Both the position numbers and the translations under genes were made by a program. This document shows, one piece after another, positions 1-9,548 of a stretch of DNA of 64,000 nucleotides (the stretch's first letter is position 1; each line of letters starts with the position of its first letter). The notes under the pieces are model-generated. The model saw only the letters and a program-made list of their open reading frames with translations. It did not search any database and was not told the DNA's origin. Source of the stretch: Hyphomicrobiales bacterium (GTDB taxonomy: Bacteria > Pseudomonadota > Alphaproteobacteria > Rhizobiales > Phreatobacteraceae); contig JAFKKV010000014.1 in NCBI GenBank assembly GCA_017304475.1, positions 415,677-479,676 of the forward strand, read 5' to 3'.

Positions 1-266
1 GCCGCGAGCCCGGCGCCACCCATCAGCCACAAGGCGTCGCGGGGCGCCCGGCCGAGCGCCGCGGCCAGCAGGAAGGCACCGGCAATGCCGGGCAAGGTCG
101 CATGCGCGACGGCATCCGATACCAGCGCGCGCCGGCGCAGCATGGCGAAGACGCCGGCGGCACCTGCGGCACAGCCGAGGGCTGCCGATCCCAGCATGAC
201 CACGGTGGTGTTGAAGCCGGCCTGCAGGCTCACCACGCGCAGGATTTCGGTGATCAATGCGCTCAT
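1..266 (-). CDS. Metal ABC transporter permease (5' part only, runs off the window)
   Basis: Only the first 88 codons are visible, starting from an ATG at 266. The predicted N-terminus starts MSALITEILRVVSLQAGF, then has a hydrophobic segment (about residues 18-40), a basic RRRALVSD loop and a second hydrophobic segment. That matches the ABC-3 family permeases of Zn/Mn importers (ZnuB/MntB/SitC type), where the ALVSDAVAHATLPGIA region is well conserved. The start lies 3 bp after the stop of the ATPase gene, so it is the third gene of a binding protein-ATPase-permease operon. The remainder is outside the window, so integrity cannot be judged. Confidence 0.85.
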   Translation of the reverse strand, partial: MSALITEILRVVSLQAGFNTTVVMLGSAALGCAAGAAGVFAMLRRRALVSDAVAHATLPGIAGAFLLAAALGRAPRDALWLMGGAGLA

Positions 267-269
267 CGG

Positions 270-1025
270 TCAGGCGGCCAACGGCACGCCATAGGCCCGG
301 GCCAGCACCTGCGGGGTGAAGGCATCAGTGACCGGTCCGGCCGCGACGACCGTCTTGTTCAGCACCAGCACGTCGCGGAACCGGGCGGCGACGGTGCCCA
401 GGTCGTGATGCACGCAGACCACCAGGCGGCCGTCCCGGTCGAGCCCATCGAAAACATCGAGGATAATGCTCTCCGAGGCCGCATCGACCCCCGCCAGCGG
501 CTCGTCGAGAAACAGGATGCGGGCGTCGCGGGCCAGCCCCCGGGCGAGAAAGACGCGCTGCTGCTGGCCGCCCGACATGGCGCCGATCTGTCGGCCGGCC
601 AGGTCCGCCAGCCCGACGCGGTCGAGCAGGTCGAGCGCCCTGTCGCGCCTGATACGGCCATAGGTCCTGAACCAGCCGGTCTCGCGCACCATGCCCTGCA
701 GCACGACGTCGAGCGCGGTTGCCGGAAAGTCCCAATCGACCGAAGCCCGCTGCGGCACATAGGCGGTCAGGTTGCGCGCCTCGTCCATCGCGCGGCCGCC
801 GATACTGACCTGGCCGGTCGACGGCACCAGGCCGAGGATCGCCTTGATCAGGGTCGATTTGCCGGCGCCATTGGGGCCGACCACCGCGACCAGCCCGGTC
901 GCCGGCGCCATCCAGGTGACGTCGGTGAGCGCCGGCACGCCGCGATAGGCGACCGACAGGCCCTCCACCATCAGCCGGTCGGCCAGGCTATCCGGTGTCG
1001 GAGGGGTACGCGCCAGCATGGTCAT
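270..1025 (-). CDS. Metal (Mn/Zn-type) ABC transporter ATP-binding protein
   Basis: A 251-aa nucleotide-binding subunit that powers uptake of a divalent metal across the inner membrane. Walker A GPNGAGKST is at residues 50-58, the ABC signature SGGQQQR at 151-157, Walker B LFLDEP at 171-176 and the switch histidine region CVHHDLG at about 204-210. Length and motifs fit the ZnuC/MntB/SitB family. It is separated by 3 bp from the binding-protein gene upstream and by 3 bp from the permease gene downstream, which indicates one transcript and coupled translation. The ATG at 1025 gives a short nonconserved leader before the domain; an ATG at 1019 is an alternative. The metal is not decided by this subunit. 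Confidence 0.93.
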   Translation of the reverse strand: MTMLARTPPTPDSLADRLMVEGLSVAYRGVPALTDVTWMAPATGLVAVVGPNGAGKSTLIKAILGLVPSTGQVSIGGRAMDEARNLTAYVPQRASVDWDFPATALDVVLQGMVRETGWFRTYGRIRRDRALDLLDRVGLADLAGRQIGAMSGGQQQRVFLARGLARDARILFLDEPLAGVDAASESIILDVFDGLDRDGRLVVCVHHDLGTVAARFRDVLVLNKTVVAAGPVTDAFTPQVLARAYGVPLAA

Positions 1026-1028
1026 GCC

Positions 1029-1994
1029 TCAGCCCGCGACGCCGAGGCGCCCGGACATGCCGCGTTCGGGCGCGGTGCCGCCCAGCGCCCGGGCGATTGC
1101 CGTGACATTGTGGTCGATCATGCCGAGATAGGTGCCCTCATAAGTGCCCGGCTTGCCCATGGCATCGGAGAACAGTTCCGCTCCGATCGCCACCGTATGG
1201 CCACGCCGGGCCGCGCCTTCGATCACCGCGCGGACGTTGCGGTCGGACACCGAACTCTCGACGAAAATGGCCGGGACGCGCCGCGTCACCATCAGCTCGA
1301 CGGTCGCCTCGATGGATTTCAACCCGGCCTCGCTCTCGGTCGACAGGCCCTGGATGCCGTGCACTTGGAAATCATAAGCCCTGGCGAGATAGCTGAAGGC
1401 ATCGTGCGCGGTCACCAGGATGCGCCGTTCCGCCGGCACGCTGGACAGGATGCCGCCGGCATAGCTGCCGAGCGACTGAAGTTCGGCGAGCACAGGTGCC
1501 AGCCGCGGCGTCACCGGATTGCGATTGGGTCGGCGATGGGTCTCGAGCGCATGGGCCACCGCGCGGACGACCACGATCCACAGCCCCGGATCCATCCAGA
1601 CATGCGGGTCGGGCTTGTCCGGCACCTCCTGGTCGTTGAGGCGCCGCTCCCGGGGAACGGCATCGGCGGCGAACACGACAGGCCGTTGGCGGCCGATCTG
1701 GGCAAAGGTCTCGCGGAACTGCGCCTCCAGGCTGAGGCCATGGGCGATGACCAGATCGGCCGCCGTCAGCTTGACGATATCGGCGCGGGTCGGCCGGTAA
1801 AGGTGCGGATCGACCCCCTCGCCCATCAGCGATTCGACCTTGACCGCATCGCCCGCGAGCATGCGCACCGCGTCCGCCAGCATGGCGGTCGTCGCCACCA
1901 CCGACAGCGGCTGGGCCGCGGCGGCATCCCGCAGACCCAGCGCGAGCGTGGCGACGCCACCGGCAAACACCCGGCGCGAGACGGACGGTATCAT
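1029..1994 (-). CDS. Metal ABC transporter substrate-binding protein (TroA/ZnuA fold)
   Basis: A 321-aa periplasmic binding protein of the cluster A-I metal importers. It begins with a Tat-like basic start (SRRVFAGG) and a hydrophobic signal segment ending near residue 27. Likely metal ligands are H64 (VDPHLY), H131 (PHVWMD), H197 (TAHDAF) and D277 (LFSDAM). There is no His-rich loop of the kind usual in ZnuA, which leans towards manganese, but H197 is also seen in zinc proteins, so specificity is uncertain. The ATG at 1994 was chosen because it opens directly with the signal peptide; the frame stays open upstream to 2402 but encodes no recognisable protein there. Two Mur-like operators lie just upstream. 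Confidence 0.9.
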   Translation of the reverse strand: MIPSVSRRVFAGGVATLALGLRDAAAAQPLSVVATTAMLADAVRMLAGDAVKVESLMGEGVDPHLYRPTRADIVKLTAADLVIAHGLSLEAQFRETFAQIGRQRPVVFAADAVPRERRLNDQEVPDKPDPHVWMDPGLWIVVVRAVAHALETHRRPNRNPVTPRLAPVLAELQSLGSYAGGILSSVPAERRILVTAHDAFSYLARAYDFQVHGIQGLSTESEAGLKSIEATVELMVTRRVPAIFVESSVSDRNVRAVIEGAARRGHTVAIGAELFSDAMGKPGTYEGTYLGMIDHNVTAIARALGGTAPERGMSGRLGVAG

Positions 1995-2018
1995 GGGTTC
2001 ACCAGGGCTGATGCGTTG

Positions 2019-2035
2019 TTGCAAGTCATTCGCAG
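2019..2035. promoter_or_regulatory. Mur/Fur-like operator, half-conserved copy
   Basis: TGCAAGTCATTCGCA (2020-2034) follows the same TGC-N9-GCA layout as the perfect palindrome 52 bp further upstream of the metal-transporter gene. Alphaproteobacterial Mur (manganese-sensing Fur homologue) sites have this shape. It lies 25 bp before the binding-protein start, a repressing position. Assignment to Mur rather than Zur or Irr is inference. Confidence 0.5.
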
Positions 2036-2070
2036 AAAACTGCGGTGCGAGGCCCGTCCTGTCAAGTTTG

Positions 2071-2087
2071 TTGCGAAACATTCGCAA
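2071..2087. promoter_or_regulatory. Mur/Fur-like operator, perfect palindrome
   Basis: TTGCGAAACATTCGCAA is a perfect 7-bp inverted repeat with a 3-bp spacer, 77 bp upstream of the metal binding-protein start codon. The TGCnAA-N3-TTnGCA pattern resembles the manganese-responsive Mur sequences known upstream of sit/mntH genes in rhizobia. It suggests metal-dependent repression of the operon. Confidence 0.6.
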
Positions 2088-2322
2088 AAACCGCCCCGGC
2101 CGACGGCCGGAAACACCGGCAACGTCCCCGTGCCATGGCCAGGAAACGATCCAAACGCCATGATTTGCCTGTTGCGATGGTCGATTTGCGACTTGCTGTC
2201 GCAGGACGAGCCGCGACCGGCGCGTCGCGCGCCGAAGTCGCGTCGGAGCAATCGACGGCATGCTAAGATTGTGCTCCGAGGCCCGCCACCCTACCTTCGC
2301 ATTCCCTCGTCGGAGACCCACC

Positions 2323-3306
2323 ATGTTTCCATTCGCCGGCAGCGACGCCGCACTTGTCGCCCTCGTCCTCCTCGCCATCATCATCATCTTCTCGGGCGTC
2401 AAGACGGTTCCGCAGGGCTACCAATGGACGGTGGAGCGCTTCGGCCGCTACGTCCGCACGCTGCGGCCGGGCCTGTCGCTGATCGTGCCGTTCATCGACC
2501 GCATCGGTCACAAGGTGAACGTCATGGAGCAGGTGCTCGACGTGCCGAGCCAGGAGGTCATCACCAAGGACAATGCCAAGGTGACGGTCGACGGCATCGC
2601 CTTCTTCCAGTCGCTGGACCCGGCCAAGACCAGCTACGAGATCACCAATCTCAACCTCGCTCTGCTCAACCTGGCGATGACCAATATCCGCACCGTCATG
2701 GGCTCGATGGACCTCGACGCGCTGCTGTCGCATCGCGACGAGATCAATGAGCGGCTGCTGCGCGTGGTCGACCAGGCGGCCTCGCCCTGGGGCGTCAAGG
2801 TCAACCGCATCGAGATCAAGGACATCGTGCCGCCGGCCGACCTGGTCTCGGCCATGGGCCGGCAGATGAAGGCCGAGCGCGAGAAGCGCGCGGTGATCCT
2901 GGAGGCGGAAGGCCAGCGCCAGTCCGAGATCCTGCGCGCCGAGGGCCAGAAGCAGTCGCAGATCCTGGAGGCCGAGGGCCGGCGCGAGGCGGCCTTCCGC
3001 GATGCCGAGGCGCGCGAGCGCCAAGCCGCCGCCGAAGCCAAGGCGACCGAAGTGCTGTCGGCCGCGATCGCCGGCGGCAATTCGCTGTCGGTCAACTATT
3101 TCGTCGCCGAGAAATATCTGAAGGCGCTGGAAGCCATGGCCCAGTCGCCCAATCAGAAGGTGCTGATCATGCCGGTGGAGACCACCCAGATCCTGGGCTC
3201 GCTCGCCGGCATCAGCGAGATCGCCAAGGCCGCCTTCGGGACCGATGCGCCGGCTCTGGCCAGGCCCGTCGTGCGCGGCAGCGTGCCGCCGGCCGGCGGC
3301 AACTGA
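2323..3306 (+). CDS. SPFH/Band 7 domain membrane protein (paraslipin/QmcA type)
   Basis: A 327-aa protein with one N-terminal membrane helix (about residues 8-26), then a Band 7 domain starting TVPQGYQWTVERFGRY. A long charged helix follows (about 185-255) with repeated AEGQ/AEGR units, typical of stomatin-like oligomers. It fits QmcA-type paraslipins, which form membrane microdomain scaffolds often paired with NfeD proteins. The ATG at 2323 is preceded by GGAG at 2312 and starts right before the membrane helix; an upstream in-frame ATG at 2260 would add 21 atypical residues. The NfeD partner gene begins 10 bp after the stop, which supports an operon. Confidence 0.93.
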   Translation: MFPFAGSDAALVALVLLAIIIIFSGVKTVPQGYQWTVERFGRYVRTLRPGLSLIVPFIDRIGHKVNVMEQVLDVPSQEVITKDNAKVTVDGIAFFQSLDPAKTSYEITNLNLALLNLAMTNIRTVMGSMDLDALLSHRDEINERLLRVVDQAASPWGVKVNRIEIKDIVPPADLVSAMGRQMKAEREKRAVILEAEGQRQSEILRAEGQKQSQILEAEGRREAAFRDAEARERQAAAEAKATEVLSAAIAGGNSLSVNYFVAEKYLKALEAMAQSPNQKVLIMPVETTQILGSLAGISEIAKAAFGTDAPALARPVVRGSVPPAGGN

Positions 3307-3316
3307 GGCGGCCGCC

Positions 3317-3769
3317 ATGATCGTCAACGGCTTTGCTTCGCTCGGCGCCTGGGGCTGGATCGTCTTCGCGGCGATCCTGCTGGTCGCCGAGATCTTCGCG
3401 CCCGGCTATTTCCTGATCTGGATCGGCGCCGCCGCGGCGGTCACCGGCGTGATCTTCCTGTTCGTCCCCGACGCCGCCTGGCAGATCCAGACCGGCGTCT
3501 TCGCCGCGCTGGCGCTGGCCAGTGTCATCGCCTGGTCGCGCCTGGTCTGGCGGCACAAGGACGAAACGACCGACCAGCCGCTCCTGAACCTGCGCTCGGA
3601 GGCCATTGTCGGTCGTGAATTCGTCATCGACGAGCCGATCCAGGCCGGCCGCGGCCGCGTCCGCATCGCCGACACGGTCTGGGCCGTCACGGGGCCGGAC
3701 TGCACGTCCGGCACCCGCATCAAGGTCAAGCGCATCGACGGCACGGTCCTGGTCGTCGAGCCGGCGTGA
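3317..3769 (+). CDS. NfeD family protein
   Basis: A 150-aa protein with two to three N-terminal membrane helices (roughly residues 12-32, 36-55 and 60-80) and a C-terminal OB-like domain (LNLRSEAIVGREFVIDEPI onward). This is the short NfeD1b arrangement found beside stomatin/paraslipin genes. It probably forms a membrane complex with the SPFH protein encoded 10 bp upstream; the precise cellular role is unsettled for the family. The ATG at 3317 starts immediately before the first hydrophobic segment. Confidence 0.9.
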   Translation: MIVNGFASLGAWGWIVFAAILLVAEIFAPGYFLIWIGAAAAVTGVIFLFVPDAAWQIQTGVFAALALASVIAWSRLVWRHKDETTDQPLLNLRSEAIVGREFVIDEPIQAGRGRVRIADTVWAVTGPDCTSGTRIKVKRIDGTVLVVEPA

Positions 3770-3772
3770 GCC

Positions 3773-4738
3773 TCAGCCTTTCGGCGGCCAGGGCGTCTCG
3801 GCCACCGGCGTCAGCGGCCCCTTGCCGTCGATGAAGGAGACGAGATTGTCGACCACCAGCTGCGCCATGGCGCGGCGCGTATAGACCGAGCCCGAGCCGA
3901 CATGCGGGAACAGCACGATGTGATCCATCGCGATCAGTTCCGCCGGCACGCGCGGCTCGTCCTCGAAGACGTCGAGGCCGGCCGATTTGATGGTCTTGGC
4001 CTGCAAGGCCGCGATCAGCGCCTGTTCGTCGACCACCGAGCCGCGGCCGACATTGATCAGCACGCCGTCCGCGCCGAGCGCCGCCAGCACCTCGGCATTG
4101 ACGATCTTGTTGGTGGCTTCGCCGCCGGGCGCCACGATCAGCAGGACATTGACGTCCCGGGCCATGCCGACGAGCGTCGGGTAATAGCGATAGGCGACGT
4201 CCTTCTGCTCGCTGCGGCCGTGATAGACCACCGGCACGCCGAAGGCCTCGAGGCGCCGGGCGATCGCCTTGCCGATCCGGCCGAGGCCGAGAATGCCGAC
4301 CTTGCGGTCGCGCAGCGTGCCGGTCAGCGGATAGGACTTCTCCAGCCATTTGCCGGCCCGCACATAGCGGTCGTTCTGCGGGAATTCGCGCACCGTCGAG
4401 AGCAGCAGGCCGAGCGCGGTGTCGGCGACCTCCTCGTTCAGCACGTCGGGCGTATTGGTCACCACGATGCCGTGCTGGCCGGCCCAGTTCGCGTCGACCG
4501 CGTCGTAGCCGACGCCGAAGCTGCCGATGATCTTGAGCCCGGGCAGCCGGCTCATCAGTGCGGCATCGGTCGGCGAATGGTTGCCGGTGGCGATCGCCAC
4601 GATGCGCGGCGCGACCTCGGTCAGCATCGCGTCCTTGTCGGCGGCTTCCCACAGCTTGTGCACGGTGAAGCGCTGCGCCAGGCCCTCCTGGACCAAGGGC
4701 ATCATCGGTCCGGTCATCAGAAGATCCGGCTTGGTCAT
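3773..4738 (-). CDS. 2-hydroxyacid dehydrogenase (glyoxylate/hydroxypyruvate reductase-like)
   Basis: A 321-aa NAD(P)-dependent D-2-hydroxyacid dehydrogenase. The nucleotide-binding GLGRIG motif is at 151-156, the catalytic arginine at R232 (NVGRGSVVD), the acid at E261 (DVFEDEP) and the catalytic histidine at H279 (FPHVGSGS). Length is normal for the GhrB/hydroxypyruvate reductase branch. It converges on the SPFH/NfeD pair (3 bp between stops) and is divergent from the sugar ABC operon, so it is probably a single-gene unit. The exact substrate (glyoxylate, hydroxypyruvate or a gluconate derivative) cannot be read from the sequence. Confidence 0.9.
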   Translation of the reverse strand: MTKPDLLMTGPMMPLVQEGLAQRFTVHKLWEAADKDAMLTEVAPRIVAIATGNHSPTDAALMSRLPGLKIIGSFGVGYDAVDANWAGQHGIVVTNTPDVLNEEVADTALGLLLSTVREFPQNDRYVRAGKWLEKSYPLTGTLRDRKVGILGLGRIGKAIARRLEAFGVPVVYHGRSEQKDVAYRYYPTLVGMARDVNVLLIVAPGGEATNKIVNAEVLAALGADGVLINVGRGSVVDEQALIAALQAKTIKSAGLDVFEDEPRVPAELIAMDHIVLFPHVGSGSVYTRRAMAQLVVDNLVSFIDGKGPLTPVAETPWPPKG

Positions 4739-4969
4739 GGCTTAACTCCCTGCTGCGGCGCGCGAATTGTCATGGCCGCGCCACATTTCAAACGATTGAA
4801 ACTATCCGGATCGGCGCTGTGATCACACTTGATTTCGCAAATTCCAGCGTGCCACACTGCCCCCCGACGACAACACTTGCCGCGTCCGGCCACACCCGAC
4901 CGGATCAGAGAGCCCAGGTCAAGGGCCGGAGCGCGAGGACACGGGCCGACCGCCCAGGGAGGATCATCA

Positions 4970-6031
<1,062 letters not shown>

Positions 6032-6130
6032 AGGGCGCGCGGCACGCGCGACCCAAGCGGGATCAACCCGCCAACCACACCGGCGAAGCACGCATCAGAC
6101 GTGCTCCGGCTCAATCCATGGGAGGATCAA

Positions 6131-7447
6131 ATGACCAACTTCACTCGCCGCACCCTCGTCAAGGGCGCCGCCGCGGCCGGCGCGCTGAGCGCTTCCGGGG
6201 CCACCGAATGGGCCAAGGCCTGGGCCCAGGCCTCACCCTTCAAGCCTGAAGCCAATGCGGCGATCAGCGTGCTGCGCTGGCGTCGTTTCGTCGAAGCCGA
6301 GGATGCTCAGTTCAACAAGATGGTCGCCGCCTTCACCCAGGCCACCGGCGTTAAGGTGACCTTGGCCAGCGAGAGCTTCGACGACCTGCAGCCGAAAGCA
6401 TCGGTTGCCGCCAATACCGGCGCCGGGCCGGACATCTTCTGGGGCCTCTATTCGCTGCCGCACCTGTTCCCGCAGCGCTGCGTCGAGGTCACCGACGTCG
6501 CCGACTATCTCGGCAAGAAATATGGCGGCTGGGTGCCGCTCGCCGAAGCCTATGGCAAGCTCGGCAACAAGTGGATCTCGATCCCCGTCGCGGTCAATGG
6601 CGGCTATATCAACTACCGCATATCCGCCATCAAGGCCGCCGGCTTCAACGAGGTCCCGGGCGACAATGCCGGCTTCCTCGAACTGTGCAAGGCCCTGAAG
6701 GCCAAGGGCACGCCGTCGGGCTTCCCACTCGGCCGCGCCACCGGTGACGGCAATGCCTTTGCCCATTGGCTGCTCTGGTCGCACGGCGCCTATCAGGTCG
6801 ACGACAAGGAAAAGATCACCATCAACTCGCCGGAGACCGTCGCGGCGCTGCGTTATGCCAAGCAGCTCTACGAAACCTTCATCCCCGGCACGGCCGCCTG
6901 GAACGACGCGAGCAACAACCGCGCCTATCTCTCCGGCGAAATCGCCCTGACCGCCAACGGCATCTCGATCTACGCCGCGGCGAAGATCTCGCCGGACGCC
7001 AAGCAGCGCGAAATCGCCGCCGATACCGACCACGCCTTCTGGCCGGTCGGCCCGGTCGGCAAGCCCGCCGAGATCCAGCTCGCCTTCCCCATGCTGGCGA
7101 TGAACTACACGCGCTATCCCCAGGCCTGCAAAGCCTTCATGGCCTTCATCCTGGAAGCCGAGCAGTTCAATCCTTGGCTGGAGGCGGCCGGCGGCTACCT
7201 CACGCATATGCTCAATGCCTATGACAACAACCCGGTCTGGACCACCGACCCGAAGACCCGCGTGTTCCGCGAATCGGCCAAGCGCAGCCTGGTCGCCGGC
7301 GCGCGCGGACCGCTGAACGAAAAGGCGGCGACCGCCACGGCCGACTTCATCGTGGTCGACCTGTTCGCCAATTTCTGCACGGGCAAGGAAACCGAGGCCG
7401 GCGCCATCGCGCTCGCCGAACGTCAGCTGCGACGCATCTATCGCTGA
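6131..7447 (+). CDS. Extracellular solute-binding protein of the sugar ABC importer
   Basis: A 438-aa periplasmic binding protein of the family 1 carbohydrate class. The N-terminus TRRTLVKGAAAAGA is a twin-arginine signal, with cleavage expected around residue 33 after WAKAWA. The ATG at 6131 follows a strong GGAGG at 6121. The mature part contains the ASVAANTGAGPDIFWG region typical of family 1 binding proteins. A perfect stem-loop follows the gene (7472-7494), which probably sets a higher mRNA level for this subunit than for the permeases. Substrate is not recognisable; the reductase at the end of the operon hints at a sugar acid or polyol. Confidence 0.93.
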   Translation: MTNFTRRTLVKGAAAAGALSASGATEWAKAWAQASPFKPEANAAISVLRWRRFVEAEDAQFNKMVAAFTQATGVKVTLASESFDDLQPKASVAANTGAGPDIFWGLYSLPHLFPQRCVEVTDVADYLGKKYGGWVPLAEAYGKLGNKWISIPVAVNGGYINYRISAIKAAGFNEVPGDNAGFLELCKALKAKGTPSGFPLGRATGDGNAFAHWLLWSHGAYQVDDKEKITINSPETVAALRYAKQLYETFIPGTAAWNDASNNRAYLSGEIALTANGISIYAAAKISPDAKQREIAADTDHAFWPVGPVGKPAEIQLAFPMLAMNYTRYPQACKAFMAFILEAEQFNPWLEAAGGYLTHMLNAYDNNPVWTTDPKTRVFRESAKRSLVAGARGPLNEKAATATADFIVVDLFANFCTGKETEAGAIALAERQLRRIYR

Positions 7448-7471
7448 CCTCGCCTCCTTCGCCGGCCTGGT

Positions 7472-7494
7472 GGAGGCGGCCTCGCGCCGCCTCC
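7472..7494 (+). promoter_or_regulatory. Stem-loop between binding-protein and permease genes
   Basis: GGAGGCGGC and GCCGCCTCC form a perfect 9-bp stem around a 5-nt loop, 25 bp after the binding-protein stop, with no long T-run. Stem-loops at this position in ABC operons are known to protect upstream mRNA and attenuate downstream genes, giving excess binding protein. A second, weaker GGGAGGC/GCCTCCC pairing follows at about 7510-7540. Confidence 0.6.
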
Positions 7495-7561
7495 CTTTGC
7501 CGATCCCGATGGGAGGCGGCCGGTCTCGACTGCCTCCCGTGTCCCCTGCCGGAGTTTCCTG

Positions 7562-8527
7562 ATGGCCGATGCCGCTCTCGCCAACTCGACCGCCAAGGCC
7601 CCGCGGCGCGACGTCTCGGCGTGGGACCAGCTGAAACGCAACCGCAACTGGCTCGGCGCATGGTTCATGATGCCGGCCATCGCGTTTCTCGTGCTTTTCC
7701 TGGTCTACCCGCTGGGCAAGGGCATCTGGATCAGTTTCACCGATGCCAAGATCGGCCGGACCGGAAATTTCATCGGCCTGGAGAACTACGAATGGCTGAT
7801 GGGCGACACGGATTTCATCCGGGCGCTCATCTTCACCATCGTCTTCACCTTCATCGCATCGGCGATCAAGTTCGCGGTCGGGCTCTATCTCGCTTTGCTG
7901 CTCAACAACAACCTGCCGTTCAAGGCGCTGATCCGCTCGGTGGTGCTGATCCCCTTCATCGTCCCGACCGTGCTCTCGGCGGTGGCCTTCTGGTGGATCT
8001 TCGACACCCAGTTCTCGGTCATCACCTGGGCGCTGGTCAAAGTCGGCCTCTTGCCCAAGGGCGGTGTGATCAACTGGCTCGGCGACCCCTTCCTCGCCCA
8101 GTGCTCGGTGATCTTCGCCAATATCTGGCGCGGCATTCCCTTCGTCGCCATCACGCTGCTCGCCGGCCTCCAGACGGTCTCGCCCTCGCTCTATGAGGCG
8201 GCGACGCTGGACGGCGCGTCCAAATGGCAGATCTTCCGCCACATCACCTATCCGCTGCTGACCCCGATCATCGCCGTCGTGATGACCTTCTCGGTGCTGT
8301 TCACCTTCACCGACTTTCAGCTGATCTGGGCGATGACGCGCGGCGGGCCGGTCAATGCCACCCACCTGATGGCGACCCTGTCCTATCAGCGCGGCATTCT
8401 CGGCGGCAATCTCGGCGAGGGCGCGGCGATCGCGACCGCGATGATCCCGTTCCTGCTCGCCACCATCATGCTCTCCTGGTTCGGCCTGCAGCGCCGCAAG
8501 TGGCAGGCGGGAGAGAACAATGACTGA
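7562..8527 (+). CDS. Sugar ABC transporter permease 1
   Basis: A 321-aa inner-membrane permease with six predicted helices; the first starts near residue 36 (FMMPAIAFLVLFLVYPLG). The EAA loop that contacts the ATPase is present near residues 212-235 (YEAATLDGASKWQIF). This is the MalF/UgpA-type half of the channel. The start follows the 114-bp spacer that carries the stem-loop. A 36-codon ORF overlaps its stop and leads into the second permease gene. Confidence 0.94.
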   Translation: MADAALANSTAKAPRRDVSAWDQLKRNRNWLGAWFMMPAIAFLVLFLVYPLGKGIWISFTDAKIGRTGNFIGLENYEWLMGDTDFIRALIFTIVFTFIASAIKFAVGLYLALLLNNNLPFKALIRSVVLIPFIVPTVLSAVAFWWIFDTQFSVITWALVKVGLLPKGGVINWLGDPFLAQCSVIFANIWRGIPFVAITLLAGLQTVSPSLYEAATLDGASKWQIFRHITYPLLTPIIAVVMTFSVLFTFTDFQLIWAMTRGGPVNATHLMATLSYQRGILGGNLGEGAAIATAMIPFLLATIMLSWFGLQRRKWQAGENND

Positions 8528-8630
8528 TCATCGCGCGCCGCCATTGCCGGCCGGGACGCGGTTCACCCTCGACCGATCCGTCGACATGCCGGCCTGCGGC
8601 CAACAACGATCGAGCGGGAGAACGCCATGA
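8520..8630 (+). CDS. Possible 36-aa linker ORF between the permease genes
   Basis: An ATG at 8520 overlaps the end of permease 1 and the frame runs 36 codons to a TGA at 8628-8630 that overlaps the ATG of permease 2 at 8627. The peptide (MTDHRAPPLPAGTRFTLDRS at its start) has no signal or membrane segment. The start/stop overlaps on both sides would let ribosomes cross the 99-bp gap. It may be a coupling leader rather than a functional protein, and chance is not excluded. Confidence 0.3.
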   Translation: MTDHRAPPLPAGTRFTLDRSVDMPACGQQRSSGRTP

Positions 8631-9544
8631 CCGCCACAGCCCCCCAGACGACCCCGGTCCGCGCATCGGCCATCGCCGCGCCCGACAGCTCCGAGGGCAT
8701 GAGCTATCTGGAGAACCTGCCGCGCAAGGTGGTGACGGTCTATCTGCCGCTGATCGTCATCATGATCGTGCTGCTGTTTCCGTTCTACTGGATGGTGATC
8801 ACCTCGATCAAACCGGACCAGCAGCTGCTCGACCTGCAGACGAGCAACCCCTTGTGGGTGACCGAGCCGACGCTGCGCCATGTCCACAAGCTGCTGTTCG
8901 ATTCGAACTATCCGACCTGGCTGTGGAACACCATGCTGGTCGCCGTCTGCGCCACCTTCCTGTCGATCTTCGCTTCCGTGCTGGCGGCCTACGCCATCGT
9001 GCGCATCCGTTACAAAGGGGCGCAAACGGTCGGCGGGCTGATCTTCCTTGCCTATCTCGTGCCGCCGTCGATCCTGTTCATCCCGCTATCGACCATCATC
9101 TACGCCTATGGGCTTTTCGATACGCCCTTCGCGCTGATCCTGACCTATCCGACCATTCTGATCCCGTTCTGCACCTGGCTGCTGATGGGCTACTTCAAGA
9201 CCATTCCCTACGAGCTCGAGGAATGCGCGCTGGTCGACGGCGCCAGCCGCTGGCAGATCCTGGTCAAGATCATCCTGCCGCTGGCCGTGCCCGGCCTGAT
9301 CTCGGCCTTCATCTTCGCCTTCACCCTGTGCTGGAACGAATTCGTCTATGCGCTGACCTTCATCTCGTCGAACCACAACAAGACCGTGCCGGTGGCGATC
9401 ATCTCCGAATTCGTCGACGGCGACGTGTTCCGCTGGGGTTCGCTGATGGCCGGCGCGCTGGTCGGCTCGCTGCCGCTGGTCATTCTCTACGCCTTCTTCG
9501 TCGAGCATTATGTGTCGGCCATGACCGGCGCCGTAAAGGAATAA
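8627..9544 (+). CDS. Sugar ABC transporter permease 2
   Basis: A 305-aa permease of the MalG/UgpE class and partner of the preceding permease. A hydrophilic N-terminus of about 35 residues precedes the first helix (VTVYLPLIVIMIVLLFPFYW). The EAA loop (ECALVDGASRWQIL) is near 203-217. The GGGAGAA upstream supports the ATG at 8627; an internal ATG at 8699 (MSYLENLP) is an alternative. The reductase gene starts with TTG 4 bp after its stop. Confidence 0.94.
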   Translation: MTATAPQTTPVRASAIAAPDSSEGMSYLENLPRKVVTVYLPLIVIMIVLLFPFYWMVITSIKPDQQLLDLQTSNPLWVTEPTLRHVHKLLFDSNYPTWLWNTMLVAVCATFLSIFASVLAAYAIVRIRYKGAQTVGGLIFLAYLVPPSILFIPLSTIIYAYGLFDTPFALILTYPTILIPFCTWLLMGYFKTIPYELEECALVDGASRWQILVKIILPLAVPGLISAFIFAFTLCWNEFVYALTFISSNHNKTVPVAIISEFVDGDVFRWGSLMAGALVGSLPLVILYAFFVEHYVSAMTGAVKE

Positions 9545-9548
9545 GCCC

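Noticed and set aside
102..2750. Very long plus-strand open frame (882 codons) opposite the metal transporter genes
   Set aside because: It is antisense to three well-supported genes, is rich in His/Arg/Gln/Asp typical of antisense GC-rich frames, and shows no domain.
6233..8365. 710-codon minus-strand open frame over the sugar ABC operon
   Set aside because: Antisense shadow of the binding protein and permease genes.
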